From Nematostella vectensis (taxonomy: Eukaryota > Cnidaria > Anthozoa > Actiniaria > Edwardsiidae): a DNA stretch of 64,000 nucleotides. Where the stretch lies: NCBI RefSeq assembly GCF_932526225.1, contig NC_064047.1:1612001-1676000 (forward strand). The letters run 5' to 3'. Each line of letters begins with the position of its first letter. Position 1 is the first letter of the stretch. Positions 25,001 through 44,800 of the stretch are shown piece by piece. The position numbers and the translations under genes are program-made. Under the pieces are notes generated by a model, which did not search any database, was not told the DNA's origin, and worked only from the letters and a program-made list of their open reading frames with translations.

Positions 25001-25213
25001 CATGGAAAACGCGGCCCTGAAAACCAGCATCACTGGTCCACACACCAAGTGGACCACTGTTTATACATCCAGTGTAACCCGACCTGCCCCATCCCCAGGA
25101 ATCCGTTTACTGGTAAACCATACCCCATGAAGCTCCCTGGCCATTTACCTGGCATACCACTCAGTAGAATAGACTCCTTCATGAATATACCTTCTAATTT
25201 AAATCGGGACTAA
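16032..25213 (+). CDS. NOTUM: NOTUM palmitoleoyl-protein carboxylesterase
   Basis: Secreted serine hydrolase that removes the palmitoleate from Wnt ligands and so antagonises Wnt signalling. Exons: 16032-16034, 16279-16493, 17490-17542, 19878-19976, 20079-20139, 20409-20470, 20875-20977, 21810-21998, 23450-23547, 24039-24198, 24838-25213. All introns are GT-AG with continuous phase, giving 472 aa. Residues 1-20 form a leucine-rich signal peptide. Seen motifs: YLEGGWFCYN, QPEENPNWWNAN, IPYCSSDAWSGNAS, the nucleophile elbow AGSSAGG (Ser199), RGLADSGWYL, QWLYDEAQL (Asp305), CISHTIL (His358) and CNPTCP near the C-terminus; these match human S232/D340/H389. Exon 1 contributes only the start ATG. 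A His/Gly/Lys insertion lies at 385-413. Introns hold an exon 3 remnant, an E-box repeat, a 64-bp array and MITEs. A possible AATAAA lies at 26,177. The family call is secure; exact boundaries are predicted. Confidence 0.95.
17543..19877. other. NOTUM intron 3 content
   Basis: About 2.3 kb. It holds the degenerate exon 3 copy at about 19,521-19,582, a C run at about 19,411-19,428, and a region at about 19,665-19,815 rich in inverted CGCAAC/GTTGCG pieces that resembles the foldback at 45.6-46.3 kb. No separate gene was recognised. Confidence 0.5.
19521..19582 (+). pseudogene. Degenerate copy of NOTUM exon 3 acceptor and start
   Basis: The stretch reading TGCGCGTAATGACTTAGCAT, then a T-rich tract and GGTTACTACTTGAAAGAATC, copies about 17,446-17,507, where the intron 2 acceptor is TTTTTAG followed by TTACTACTTAAAAGAATC. 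In the copy the acceptor AG reads GG and similarity is lost after about nine codons. It is therefore a dead partial exon duplication inside intron 3. Confidence 0.8.
20155..20305. repeat. CACGTG-rich tandem repeat in NOTUM intron 5
   Basis: Loosely tandem 22-25-bp units of the type GATCACGTGCATG, beginning about 20 bp after the exon 5 donor. Five exact CACGTG palindromes fall within about 140 bp, with two degenerate ones between. CACGTG is the core E-box of Myc/Max/USF/MITF-type bHLH factors; any regulatory role is speculation. Confidence 0.75.
21997..23085. repeat. 64-bp minisatellite in NOTUM intron 8
   Basis: About 17 units of 64 bp, each built of two 32-bp half-units (AAATCCTTATTAGGGCAATG and AACTCCTTATTAGGACAATA). 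The first unit begins at the exon 8 donor: TGATGTAAGAAATCC there corresponds to TGATATAAGAAATCC in later units. The donor GT is thus AT in the copies. The last few units are degenerate. Confidence 0.93.
23724..23896. mobile_element. Foldback MITE in NOTUM intron 9
   Basis: Near-palindromic, with arms of about 75 bp. The left arm starts GCCATTCCAGCTA and the right arm ends AGCTGGAATGGC; inner parts AACCTACCTCAACTACC and GGTAGTTGAGGTAGGTT are perfect complements. The loop is about 20-25 bp. No target duplication was identified. Confidence 0.88.
24253..24505. mobile_element. MITE in NOTUM intron 10 (GTCACCAGTTTACTTCCGG ends)
   Basis: Left end TTGTCACCAGTTTACTTCCG is the inverted repeat of the right end CGGAAGTAAACAGGTGACCA. 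Related copies, in opposite orientation, lie at about 46,507-46,735 and 63,713-63,905 in the TRPA1-like introns (shared TTTCTTCGAGGATGTGACTG-type core). No coding capacity. Confidence 0.75.
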
Positions 25214-27115
25214 GAAGTCTGTTCGGTATTCGATTTGTCAGCCTTGGACGAACATTGGGCTTGGTGTTGGGCAGGGGATTCTTTTATTAAAGAGATAGTG
25301 CCATAGTGTATCTCTATAAGCCGCCGTTTTGTCATTGTGCTTATCATCAATTCTATCAGCTGAGCTATTGTGACATTAAAATCGTAGCAGGCCACGTATT
25401 TTTTTTTTTTGGGGGGGGGGGCACAATACAGCCACGCCCTTACTGGTCTTTCCTTTAAATAATGTTTGAAAATATTGGGGGGGAAGGGGCTCAGTGCCCC
25501 ACCCCCTGCTACGGCCATGGATATTTTCGATTGAATTTGGACGCTGAAAAGGCATGACACACTCTCGAGAGTGACATATCCCCCGCATCTGAACTTATTT
25601 CTTTGTTCGTCCAGGCTGACAATCTGATTACTGTCTATCAGGGTATGAGCCAGCCATATTTATGCGAATTAATTGATAATTATTTTGGTCTCTAAGCCAC
25701 TAGAAGAAATTCTGGGAAGTGTTATTATACAAATTCATCAATCAAAACAGTTTTTTTAACTAGATGTTATTTACGTACGGGTATAAAATACAAACCCGGA
25801 CTTGTGGCATTTTGATCTCCTATACAATCCCACATGTACATGCGAGTAGCGAAGGGCATGGTGGGGGGGGGAGGGGAGGGTAAGGGGCGAGTGCACCCCT
25901 CTTCCCCACCCCTCATCGCCTTTTTCTAGTCAACAAAAAAGCTATTTTCGCTTAAAAAACACGGTCCTTGGTTATGTGAAGCATTCATTCGATGGAATAT
26001 GTTATATATATATATACTTTCGTGTAAAAAGTTCTGTATATTCAAATCAAAAAAATAATTATAACATCCAAGTTGTCCAGATCTTTCGCCAGAATACTTA
26101 ATGTGATTCACCAAGCATTGATATTTTTTGTCTTACAAGACAACTTTAGGGGGGGCCTTTGGGGCATGAAGAAATCAATAAAGAACAAAAATTTGTCAGA
26201 TTCGAATACCAGTGTTTGGTGATTTAAGTTAAACATTTTACTGATGAGAATTTTAGTGATCAGCTAGCGTCCCATGGTCCACAGCTGCGAGGATGGAGTT
26301 AGTGCCGAGTTTCCCTCGCTTTATCAAGACGCATTTTGAATAGCTTTAAAAAGCATGTTTCCACGTACAGCTTCTTCGGTTTTACCGAGGAAACATGTTT
26401 TTCTTTGGTTCGTTTACTGCTTCAAAAGGGAATTATCGTTTAATAATTAGGGCAACTTGAGGCTCTTACGAGTACCCCAAAAAATTTACGATGGCAGATT
26501 GGTTTATATTGCATCAGGTATACCAGCGACGCGGTGATCTCCGTAGTCAAAACTGTAAACGTGAATTTTTTTTAAACGCGGAATAAATGCAATTTATTGA
26601 AATATTTGTTGGCCCAGATTCATGCGTTAAAGATTTCGCGGTAGTAATTTTCCGATGAGAACCTCCTGACATAAATAGCTAGTATTCCAACAAATCAAGA
26701 GATAATTCATCACCAATCATCAATGATTATTATAAATTTCTGGGAAAAAATAAAACTTATAACGTGGTTCCACTCGTGGTTTACACTCGACTTACACATT
26801 CAAACTTAAAAAAAAATTATGAATTTTAGTTTACAACGTTACCTCCATACTATCTTTATCTCGTTGAATAATTTATCTGTGAATTAGTCTGTCGTAAAAA
26901 GGTTCCAGTGGGGTATTTTCTGTAAATATGTTTATCGATTGAAAAATATACGCAAGAAATCTGAATTGTGTGACTATATTTGTGTTTCGTTAGGTTATCA
27001 TCCACACTGCAAATGTACAAAAAGATGCGAAAACGCACTCTAGACACTATTATCGTACCCTTCCTTTTTCCTACCTGGACCCGCGACATCAGACCCTCAT
27101 TCTTATTCATACCTT
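25214..27115. other. NOTUM 3' region and intergenic
   Basis: Holds a dispersed-element copy at 25,400-25,520, G and C runs at about 25,860-25,915, and the first AATAAA on the + strand noted after NOTUM (26,177-26,182, a possible poly(A) signal, which would make a UTR of nearly 1 kb). No further gene was recognised. Confidence 0.45.
25400..25522 (-). mobile_element. Dispersed short repeat, family with ...GCTACGGCCATG end
   Basis: Contains a G run, CACGCCCTTACTGGTC, AAATAATGTTTGAAAATATT, another G run and CCCCTGCTACGGCCATGG. Related partial copies occur at about 30,498-30,570, 33,598-33,765 and 59,895-60,022, the last two in inverse sense. A non-autonomous element is likely; precise ends and class were not determined. 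Confidence 0.6.
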
Positions 27116-27117
27116 CG

Positions 27118-27785
27118 TCCGCGACTTAATACCAGCGCCCGCGGCCTCATACCGGCGCCCGCGACTTTATACCCGCACCCGCGACTTCACACCAGCGCCC
27201 GCGGCTTCATACCGGCGCCCGCGACTTCATACCAGCTCCCGAGACTTCATAACGGCGCCCACGATTTTATTCCCGCATCCGCGAATTCATACCAGCGCCC
27301 GCGTTTTCAAAACAGCGCCCACGACTTTATGCCCCCGGCCACGACTTCATTCCCGCCACCGGGACTTTATACCCGCGCCCGCGACTTTGTACCCGCGCCC
27401 ACGACTTCATAGCCGCGCCCACGACTTGATAATCCTCCTACAACTTTATACCCACAACTGCACACGCGACTTAAAACCTGCATCTGTTACAACATCTCCG
27501 ACTTTATAGCCGCAGCCGAGACTTATCACCCGCATCCACGACTTTATACCCGCGACATCATACCACAATCGATACTAAAAACCTGCACTCACTACTTTAC
27601 AACCCCAGCCGCTAGTTTATACCTCCATGTGTGACGTTTACCCGCACCCTTTACTTCATGCCCTCACTCGCGATCTTATACCCGCACATTTATACCCGCA
27701 ACATTATACGTGCGACTCAATATCCGCACTCACAACTTAATACCCGCACTCACAACTCAATACCCGTACTTGAAACTCGCGAAAG
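27118..27785. repeat. 20-bp minisatellite upstream of ACAT1
   Basis: Units of the type CATACCGGCGCCCGCGACTT, clear from about 27,118 to 27,440 and increasingly degenerate to about 27,785. It ends about 240 bp before the ACAT1 start codon, so it may abut the promoter. Confidence 0.85.
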
Positions 27786-28024
27786 TCACAAAACTTTATC
27801 ATGCTTTATGGTAATGGCTTTTATTTTTGGGAATAATATAATATGACCGGATTTAATCACGCGCTTATTTTGAGCCAATATTATTTCCTTCAAACAATAC
27901 ACTGAAGTTTAGATAGCTACGGAGGGCACCTGTAGGACTTATGAATGCACATGCATATGTACATGGTGACATGGCTTCGCGCGTGTATTTATGAAGTATA
28001 TTGCTTGCTAATTTAATTTTCAAA

Positions 28025-37663
<9,639 letters not shown>

Positions 37664-37740
37664 TAAGCTATCGAATTGTTTGCATGAAGGCATGGTGTAT
37701 ATACAGATATAGGGCACTTGGTATTTTGCTTACGATAGTC

Positions 37741-37746
37741 AATAAA
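37741..37746 (+). terminator. Poly(A) signal AATAAA of ACAT1
   Basis: Canonical hexamer 77 nt after the ACAT1 stop codon, followed by a GT-rich and T-rich stretch within 40 nt. This is the natural 3' end of the transcript. Confidence 0.7.
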
Positions 37747-37921
37747 TGTGGGAAATTGTTGTTTGCGACTTTCTTTTGTAGTCAATTACTTACTTACGTA
37801 GTCCTACAGAAGTCCTACCCCTTCTCCTAGCTTCAATTTCGGTTCAACCTGGATATTCAAGCATGGCTCCTCCTTCTGTTGCATGCATGTTGCATAATGG
37901 GTCACGAGTTTTGAAGAATGA

Positions 37922-38117
37922 AAGGCTGATTTAGACTGCACGATTTAGTCGTATCCGACCTGCCCGCTATACCTTTACAACTCCTAGTCGTAGAGTGTAA
38001 AGCATCCTAGGACTCCGCTACGATGCTCAAATGAGAAAGTCGTAGTGTGTCATTTAGGGCTTAGACATGTCGTAGGCAGGTCGTATTCGACTAAATCGTG
38101 CTGTCTAAATTAGCCTT
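37922..38117. mobile_element. Foldback MITE (AAGGCTGATTTAGAC ends)
   Basis: 196 bp. The left arm AAGGCTGATTTAGACTGCAC to TCCGACCTGCC is complemented by the right arm GGCAGGTCGTATTCGACTAA to CTAAATTAGCCTT over about 43 bp. A lone end fragment (GTGCTGTCTAAATCAGCT) lies at about 39,383. No coding capacity. Confidence 0.9.
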
Positions 38118-38531
38118 GAGATTTTTAGAGACATCCAGAAAAAAAGAGTTAATGTTAATATAATTTTGGAAGGGTCACAGCTTTCGAGGTTTTCACACGC
38201 ACGTTAGTCACATGTTACTCGTTTGTCACGTGTAGTAGTTTTTGTCTCGATCCCACCAGCAGTCCAGATTGAAATATATCTCTCCTATCGTGCGCACTAA
38301 CATAATATGAAGATGCGCTGAATAACAAAGCGGTTTATTCACATAAACTCTAGCTGGTCGCAAGAGTTTCAAGAAGCTACCAAAGACGAATTACAATTGA
38401 ACCTAATGTATGAAAAAAAACTTCGAAGCAACGGTGGGGTTCTAAATGAAACTGTCGCTTCTCTGTGAATTACTTTTCAAGCGACAACGACAGATGTACC
38501 CTGCTAGAGAAGAGTCCTGTTTAAATCAAAC

Positions 38532-38577
38532 ATGGCAGAACCAGCTTTTATTATATGGGACCCAAACATTGTAAGAG
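38532..38577 (+). CDS. Possible alternative first exon of TRPA1-like A
   Basis: ATG opens a 15-codon frame (AEPAFIIWDP follows the Met) that ends in phase 1 at a good donor (GTAAGA). The conventional first exon at 38,853-38,877 also ends in phase 1, so either could splice to exon 2 at 39,775. The paralogue has no clear counterpart near 55 kb. It could instead be chance or another gene's exon. Confidence 0.3.
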
Positions 38578-38852
38578 GTAAGATCATTTAATGATTCACA
38601 ATTATAACCAAGAATACACGAAATACAACTAGTATGAACAATTAAATTTCTGTCTTTTTTTAATACTGTATATAAGACAATGAATAATAGGCTGTTACTA
38701 TGCCAACACACAGCGTGACGTATTCTAATGTTAATTTAGTTAAACATGGTTCGAATCATTGACTCTGAAAAGCGATCGTTCGTGTTTATTATAAGGAGTT
38801 TTAATCATTAATAGCAAGGACGGTAGCCCTACCGCTGCACTGTGTAATCGAC

Positions 38853-41800
38853 ATGTCTTCGAGGGAAACTAAGAGAGGTAACGTTTATTATATAAACAAC
38901 ATCAAGTCAAAGACAACTCCAAGTACAATTCTCTTAACGGGAGTTATTCTAAGCTGTTTTGGTACTTTTGGTGACTTACGAAAAAATGGATTAATCGATA
39001 AAAGACAAATAGATCGGTGAATTGAACAAAGTCTGAATCTTTGAGGTTACGGAACAGCTCCATATCGAAGTATCGAAGTATTTATATTGAAACCCAACCA
39101 ACCTAGATGACATTCGTATTCTATACCGATTCCCGGCCTCTATAATATACCCCGTATAGCCACCGGGATTTTGCGAAAATAATGGCCGGGAAACGGGATT
39201 TGGACCCCCTTCAGGACCCTGTATTAATATTGATTTCACGTTCTGCGCTGCCAGAAAGACCTCTCATCAATCTAATTTATGGGTTCACCACCTTTCATTA
39301 ATCTCCATCCAAGCTGTTCTTAGTCTCTCGCGCAGCAACCAGCCTTTGTGTCGGTCACGCGTCCCGATTCAAGGTGCAGATTGTGCTGTCTAAATCAGCT
39401 CTAAGCCATTCTGGGCTCATTTTCCCATGGCTCGAAAGCAGTGGCATTTTATGACGACTTTTACAATGCCAGTGCTAATAATAACACTTCACAGAAAAAC
39501 GGATCACGAAGCAGTAATGCAAGGAAGCTATTGGAAATCATGTCATTAACATAGTTATCACTTTCCATTTCTCTTCTTTCTAATTAAAAGTTACCTACAA
39601 ATGAGTTGCAGCAGCTGTTACGGCATTCCATCTCTCTTCTACTTTCTCTGACGCTTTCAACCCAACACTATATCTAGATATGCTACAACCTACAAGGAAA
39701 AAGCACAAAGTAAAGGAAAAAAAATTGGGATGATATTTTCTAGCCACTTAGTTTTCATTGATTTTTGTTTACAGTTAAACCAATGATTGGAAATAATGAG
39801 ATAAAAGAAATGAAGACGTTCGCGCCCTCCCCGCGCGTCGTAAGCACCGATGATACCCAGCAAGCATTGCGAAGGTTGTGCATTGCCGCACAGGAAGACC
39901 ACGAAGATGAAATTCGCTATTTTAAGGTGATTAAATTACATATAATTAACTTGAACTTTAAACTTGTATAAAAAAAGGCTAATCCCAGGGTTGAGCGACA
40001 GGAACTGCCACAGGTAGCCACACATCTCTCCAGCCTAGATAGTCTAGCATTATGTCTTCTGCTACTTTAACCCAGAACCTGTCGAACCTCGTTAACTGCA
40101 AAGACAGTGTAGGCTTCACCATACTCCAGCACGTGGCGAGGCTTGATAAACCGGAGATCCTTGAGATTCTGCTGGATGCTGGCGCTGATATCGACACCAA
40201 GGGACCGGAGGGATATACGGCATTGCACCTTGCAACTAGGTAAGACTTTCGTAAGAGGGATAGCTAGGGATAGCTATCATATGAGGGATAGCTATAATAT
40301 GAGGGATATATATAATATGAGGGATAGCTATCATATGAGGGATAGCTATAATATGAGGGATAGCTACACATGTGAGATTGTTGAGTGATAGCTACACATG
40401 TGAGATTGTTGAGTGATAGCTACACATGTGAGATTGTTGAGTGATAGCTACACATGTGAGATTGTTGAGTGATAGCTACACCTGTGAGATTGTTGAGTGA
40501 TAGCTACAGATGTGAGAGTGTGTCAGGGATAGCTACACATGTGAGATTGTTGAGTGATAGCTACACATGTGAAATTGTTGAGTGATAGCTACACATGTGA
40601 GAGTGTGTCAGGGATAGCTACACATGTGAGAGTGTGTGAGTGATAGCTACACATGTGAGAGTGTGTGAGTGATAGCTACACATGTGAGAGTGTGTGAGTG
40701 ATAGCTACACATGTGAGAATGTGTGAGTGATAGCTACACATTTGAGAGTGTGTGAGTGATAGCTACACATGTGAGATTGTTGAGTGATAGCTACACATGT
40801 GAGAGTGTGTGAGTGATAGCTACACATGTGAGATTGTGTGAGTGATAGCTACACATGTGAGATTGTGTGAGTGATAGCTACACATGTGAGATTGTTGAGT
40901 GATAGTTACACATGTGAGAGTGTGTGAGTGATAGCTACACATGTGAGATTGTTGAGTGATAGCTACACATGTGGGATTGTTGAGTGATAGCTACACGTGA
41001 GATTGTTGAGTGATAGCTACACATGTGAGATTGTTGAGTGATAGCTACACCTGTGAGAGTGTGTGAGTGATAGCTACACATGTGAGAGTGTGTGAGTGAT
41101 AGCTACACATGTGAGATTGTTGAGTGATAGCTACACCTGTGAGATTGTTGAGTGATAGCTACAGATGTGAGAGTGTGTCAGGGATAGCTACACATGTGAG
41201 ATTGTTGAGTGATAGCTACACATGTGAAATTGTTGAGTGATAGCTACACATGTGAGAGTGTGTCAGGGATAGCTACACATGTGAGAGTGTGTGAGTGATA
41301 GCTACACATGTGAGATTGTGTGAGTGATAGCTACACATGTGAGATTGTGTGAGTGATAGCTACACATGTGAGATTGTGTGAGTGATAGCTACACATGTGA
41401 GATTGTTGAGTGATAGTTACACATGTGAGAGTGTGTGAGTGATAGCTACACATGTGAGATTGTTGAGTGATAGCTACACATGTGGGATTGTTGAGTGATA
41501 GCTACACATGTGAGATTGTTGAGTGATAGCTACACATGTGAGATTGTTGAGTGATAGCTACACCTGTGAGAGTGTGTGAGTGATAGCTACACATGTGAGA
41601 GTGTGTGAGTGATAGCTACACATGTGAGATTGTTGAGTGATAGCTACACCCGTGAGATTGTTGAGTGATAGCTACAGATGTGAGAGTGTGTCAGGGATAG
41701 CTACACATGTGAGATTGTTGAGTGATAGCTACACATGTGAAATTGTTGAGTGATAGCTACACATGTGAGAGTGTGTCAGGGATAGCTACACATGTGAGAG

Positions 41801-44800
41801 TGTGTGAGTGATAGCTACACATGTGAGAGTGTGTGAGTGATAGCTACACATGTGAGAGTGTGTGAGTGATAGCTACACATGTGAGAATGTGTGAGTGATA
41901 GCTACACATTTGAGAGTGTGTGAGTGATAGCTACACATGTGAGATTGTTGAGTGATAGCTACACATGTGAGAGTGTGTGAGTGATAGCTACACATGTGAG
42001 ATTGTGTGAGTGATAGTTACACATGTGAGATTGTGTGAGTGATAGCTACACATGTGAGATTGTTGAGTGATAGTTACACATGTGAGAGTGTGTGAGTGAT
42101 AGCTACACATGTGAGATTGTTGAGTGATAGTTACACATGTGAGAGTGTGTGAGTGATAGCTACACATGTGAGATTGTTGAGTGATAGCTACACATGTGGG
42201 ATTGTTGAGTGATAGCTACACATGTGAGATTGTTGAGTGATAGCTACACATGTGAGATTGTTGAGTGATAGCTACACCTGTGAGAGTGTGTGAGTGATAG
42301 CTACACATGTGAGAGTGTGTGAGTGATAGCTACACATGTGAGATTGTTGAGTGATAGCTACACCCGTGAGATTGTTGAGTGATAGCTACAGATGTGAGAG
42401 TGTGTCAGGGATAGCTACACATGTGAGATTGTTGAGTGATAGCTACACATGTGAAATTGTTGAGTGATAGCTACACATGTGAGAGTGTGTCAGGGATAGC
42501 TACACATGTGAGAGTGTGTGAGTGATAGCTACACATGTGAGAGTGTGTGAGTGATAGCTACACATGTGAGAGTGTGTGAGTGATAGCTACACATGTGAGA
42601 ATGTGTGAGTGATAGCTACACATTTGAGAGTGTGTGAGTGATAGCTACACATGTGAGATTGTTGAGTGATAGCTACACATGTGAGAGTGTGTGAGTGATA
42701 GCTACACATGTGAGATTGTGTGAGTGATAGTTACACATGTGAGATTGTGTGAGTGATAGCTACACATGTGAGATTGTTGAGTGATAGTTACACATGTGAG
42801 AGTGTGTGAGTGATAGCTACACATGTGAGATTGTTGAGTGATAGCTACACATGTGAGAGTGTGTGAGTGATAGCTACACATGTGAGAGTGTGTCAGGGAT
42901 AGCTACACATGTGAGAGTGTGTGAGTGATAGCTACACATGTGAGATTGTGTGAGTGATAGCTACACATGTGAGATTGTGTGAGTGATAGCTACACATGTG
43001 AGATTGTTGAGTGATAGTTACACATGTGAGAGTGTGTGAGTGATAGCTACACATGTGAGATTGTTGAGTGATAGCTACACATGTGGGATTGTTGAGTGAT
43101 AGCTACACATGTGAGATTGTTGATTGTTAGCTACACATGTGAGATTGTTGAGTGATAGCTACACCTGTGAGAGTGTGTGAGTGATAGCTACACATGTGAG
43201 AGTGTGTGAGTGATAGCTACACATGTGAGATTGTTGAGTGATAGCTACACCTGTGAGATTGTTGAGTGATAGCTACAGATGTGAGATTGTTGAGTGATAG
43301 CTACACATGTGAGATTGTTGAGTGATAGCTACACCTGTGAGATTGTTGAGTGATAGCTACAGATGTGAGAGTGTGTCAGGGATAGCTACACATGTGAGAT
43401 TGTTGAGTGATAGCTACACATGTGAAATTGTTGAGTGATAGCTACACATGTGAGAGTGTGTCAGGGATAGCTACACATGTGAGAGTGTGTGAGTGATAGT
43501 TACACATGTGAGAGTGTGTGAGTGATAGCTACACATGTGAGAATGTGTGAGTGATAGCTACACATTTGAGAGTGTGTGAGTGATAGCTACACATGTGAGA
43601 TTGTTGAGTGATAGCTACACATGTGAGAGTGTGTGAGTGATAGCTACACATGTGAGATTGTGTGAGTGATAGCTACACATGTGAGATTGTGTGAGTGATA
43701 GCTACACATGTGAGATTGTTGAGTGATAGTTACACATGTGAGAGTGTGTGAGTGATAGCTACACATGTGAGATTGTTGAGTGATAGCTACACATGTGAGA
43801 GTGTGTGAGTGATAGCTACACATGTAAGATTGTGTGAGTGATAGCTACACATGTGAGAGTGTGTGAGTGATAGCTACACATGTGAGAATGCGTGAGTGAT
43901 AGCTACATATGTGAGAGTGTGTGAGTGATAGCTACACATGTGGGATTGTTGAGTGATAGCTACACATGTGAGAGTATGTGAGGGATAGCTACACATGTGA
44001 GAGTGTTGAGTGATAGCTACACATGTGAGAGTGTGTGAGGGATAGCTACACATGTGAGAGTGTGCGAGGGATAGCTACACATGTGAGCAGGAGCCTATAA
44101 TTTATTCCCTGAATTTTTTGTCTTCACAATTTCAGATTCAACTGCTATGAATGTGTCAAAATCCTCTTACAACATAACGCTGACCAGACTGTGGGCACGG
44201 ACGAAGGCACGTTGGCCATGCACGCCGCCTCCAGACACGGTTACCAGGCTATAACGAAACTTCTATTAGACTCCAGCCACACATGCGTAAACTCCACGAT
44301 GTTAGGTGACTTGACTCCGTTAGCTATGTCTTGCATGAATGGGCATTACGAGACGTGTAAGCTTTTGATTGACTCCGGTGCTAACATCGTGTGTGTGAAC
44401 GTAGAGAAAAGGACGCCGTTACACTTGGCTGCGATACAGGGGGATCATCACGTGGTTAAGCTACTTATTGATTCAGGTAAGTTATACAGATCTTACTAAA
44501 CTAATATTAGTCCATACAGGGGGATCATCAAGTGGTTAAGCTACTTATTGATTCAGGTAAGTTATACAGATCTTACTGCACCAGGCACGTACACATGAGG
44601 GTGCGCGCGCACACCTCTTCCCCCCCCCCCCCCCCCCCACACCTCCCCCCTCTTGGCGACCAAAAAGTGGGTCATTCCTTGTTAAGGAATCTTCAATTCA
44701 AATACTATTCTTTTTCCATATGATACCTAACTGCGCACCCCTCCCCCCCTCAGCCAATCCTGGGTACGCGCCTGTGCACTAATATTATTCCATGGCCCTG

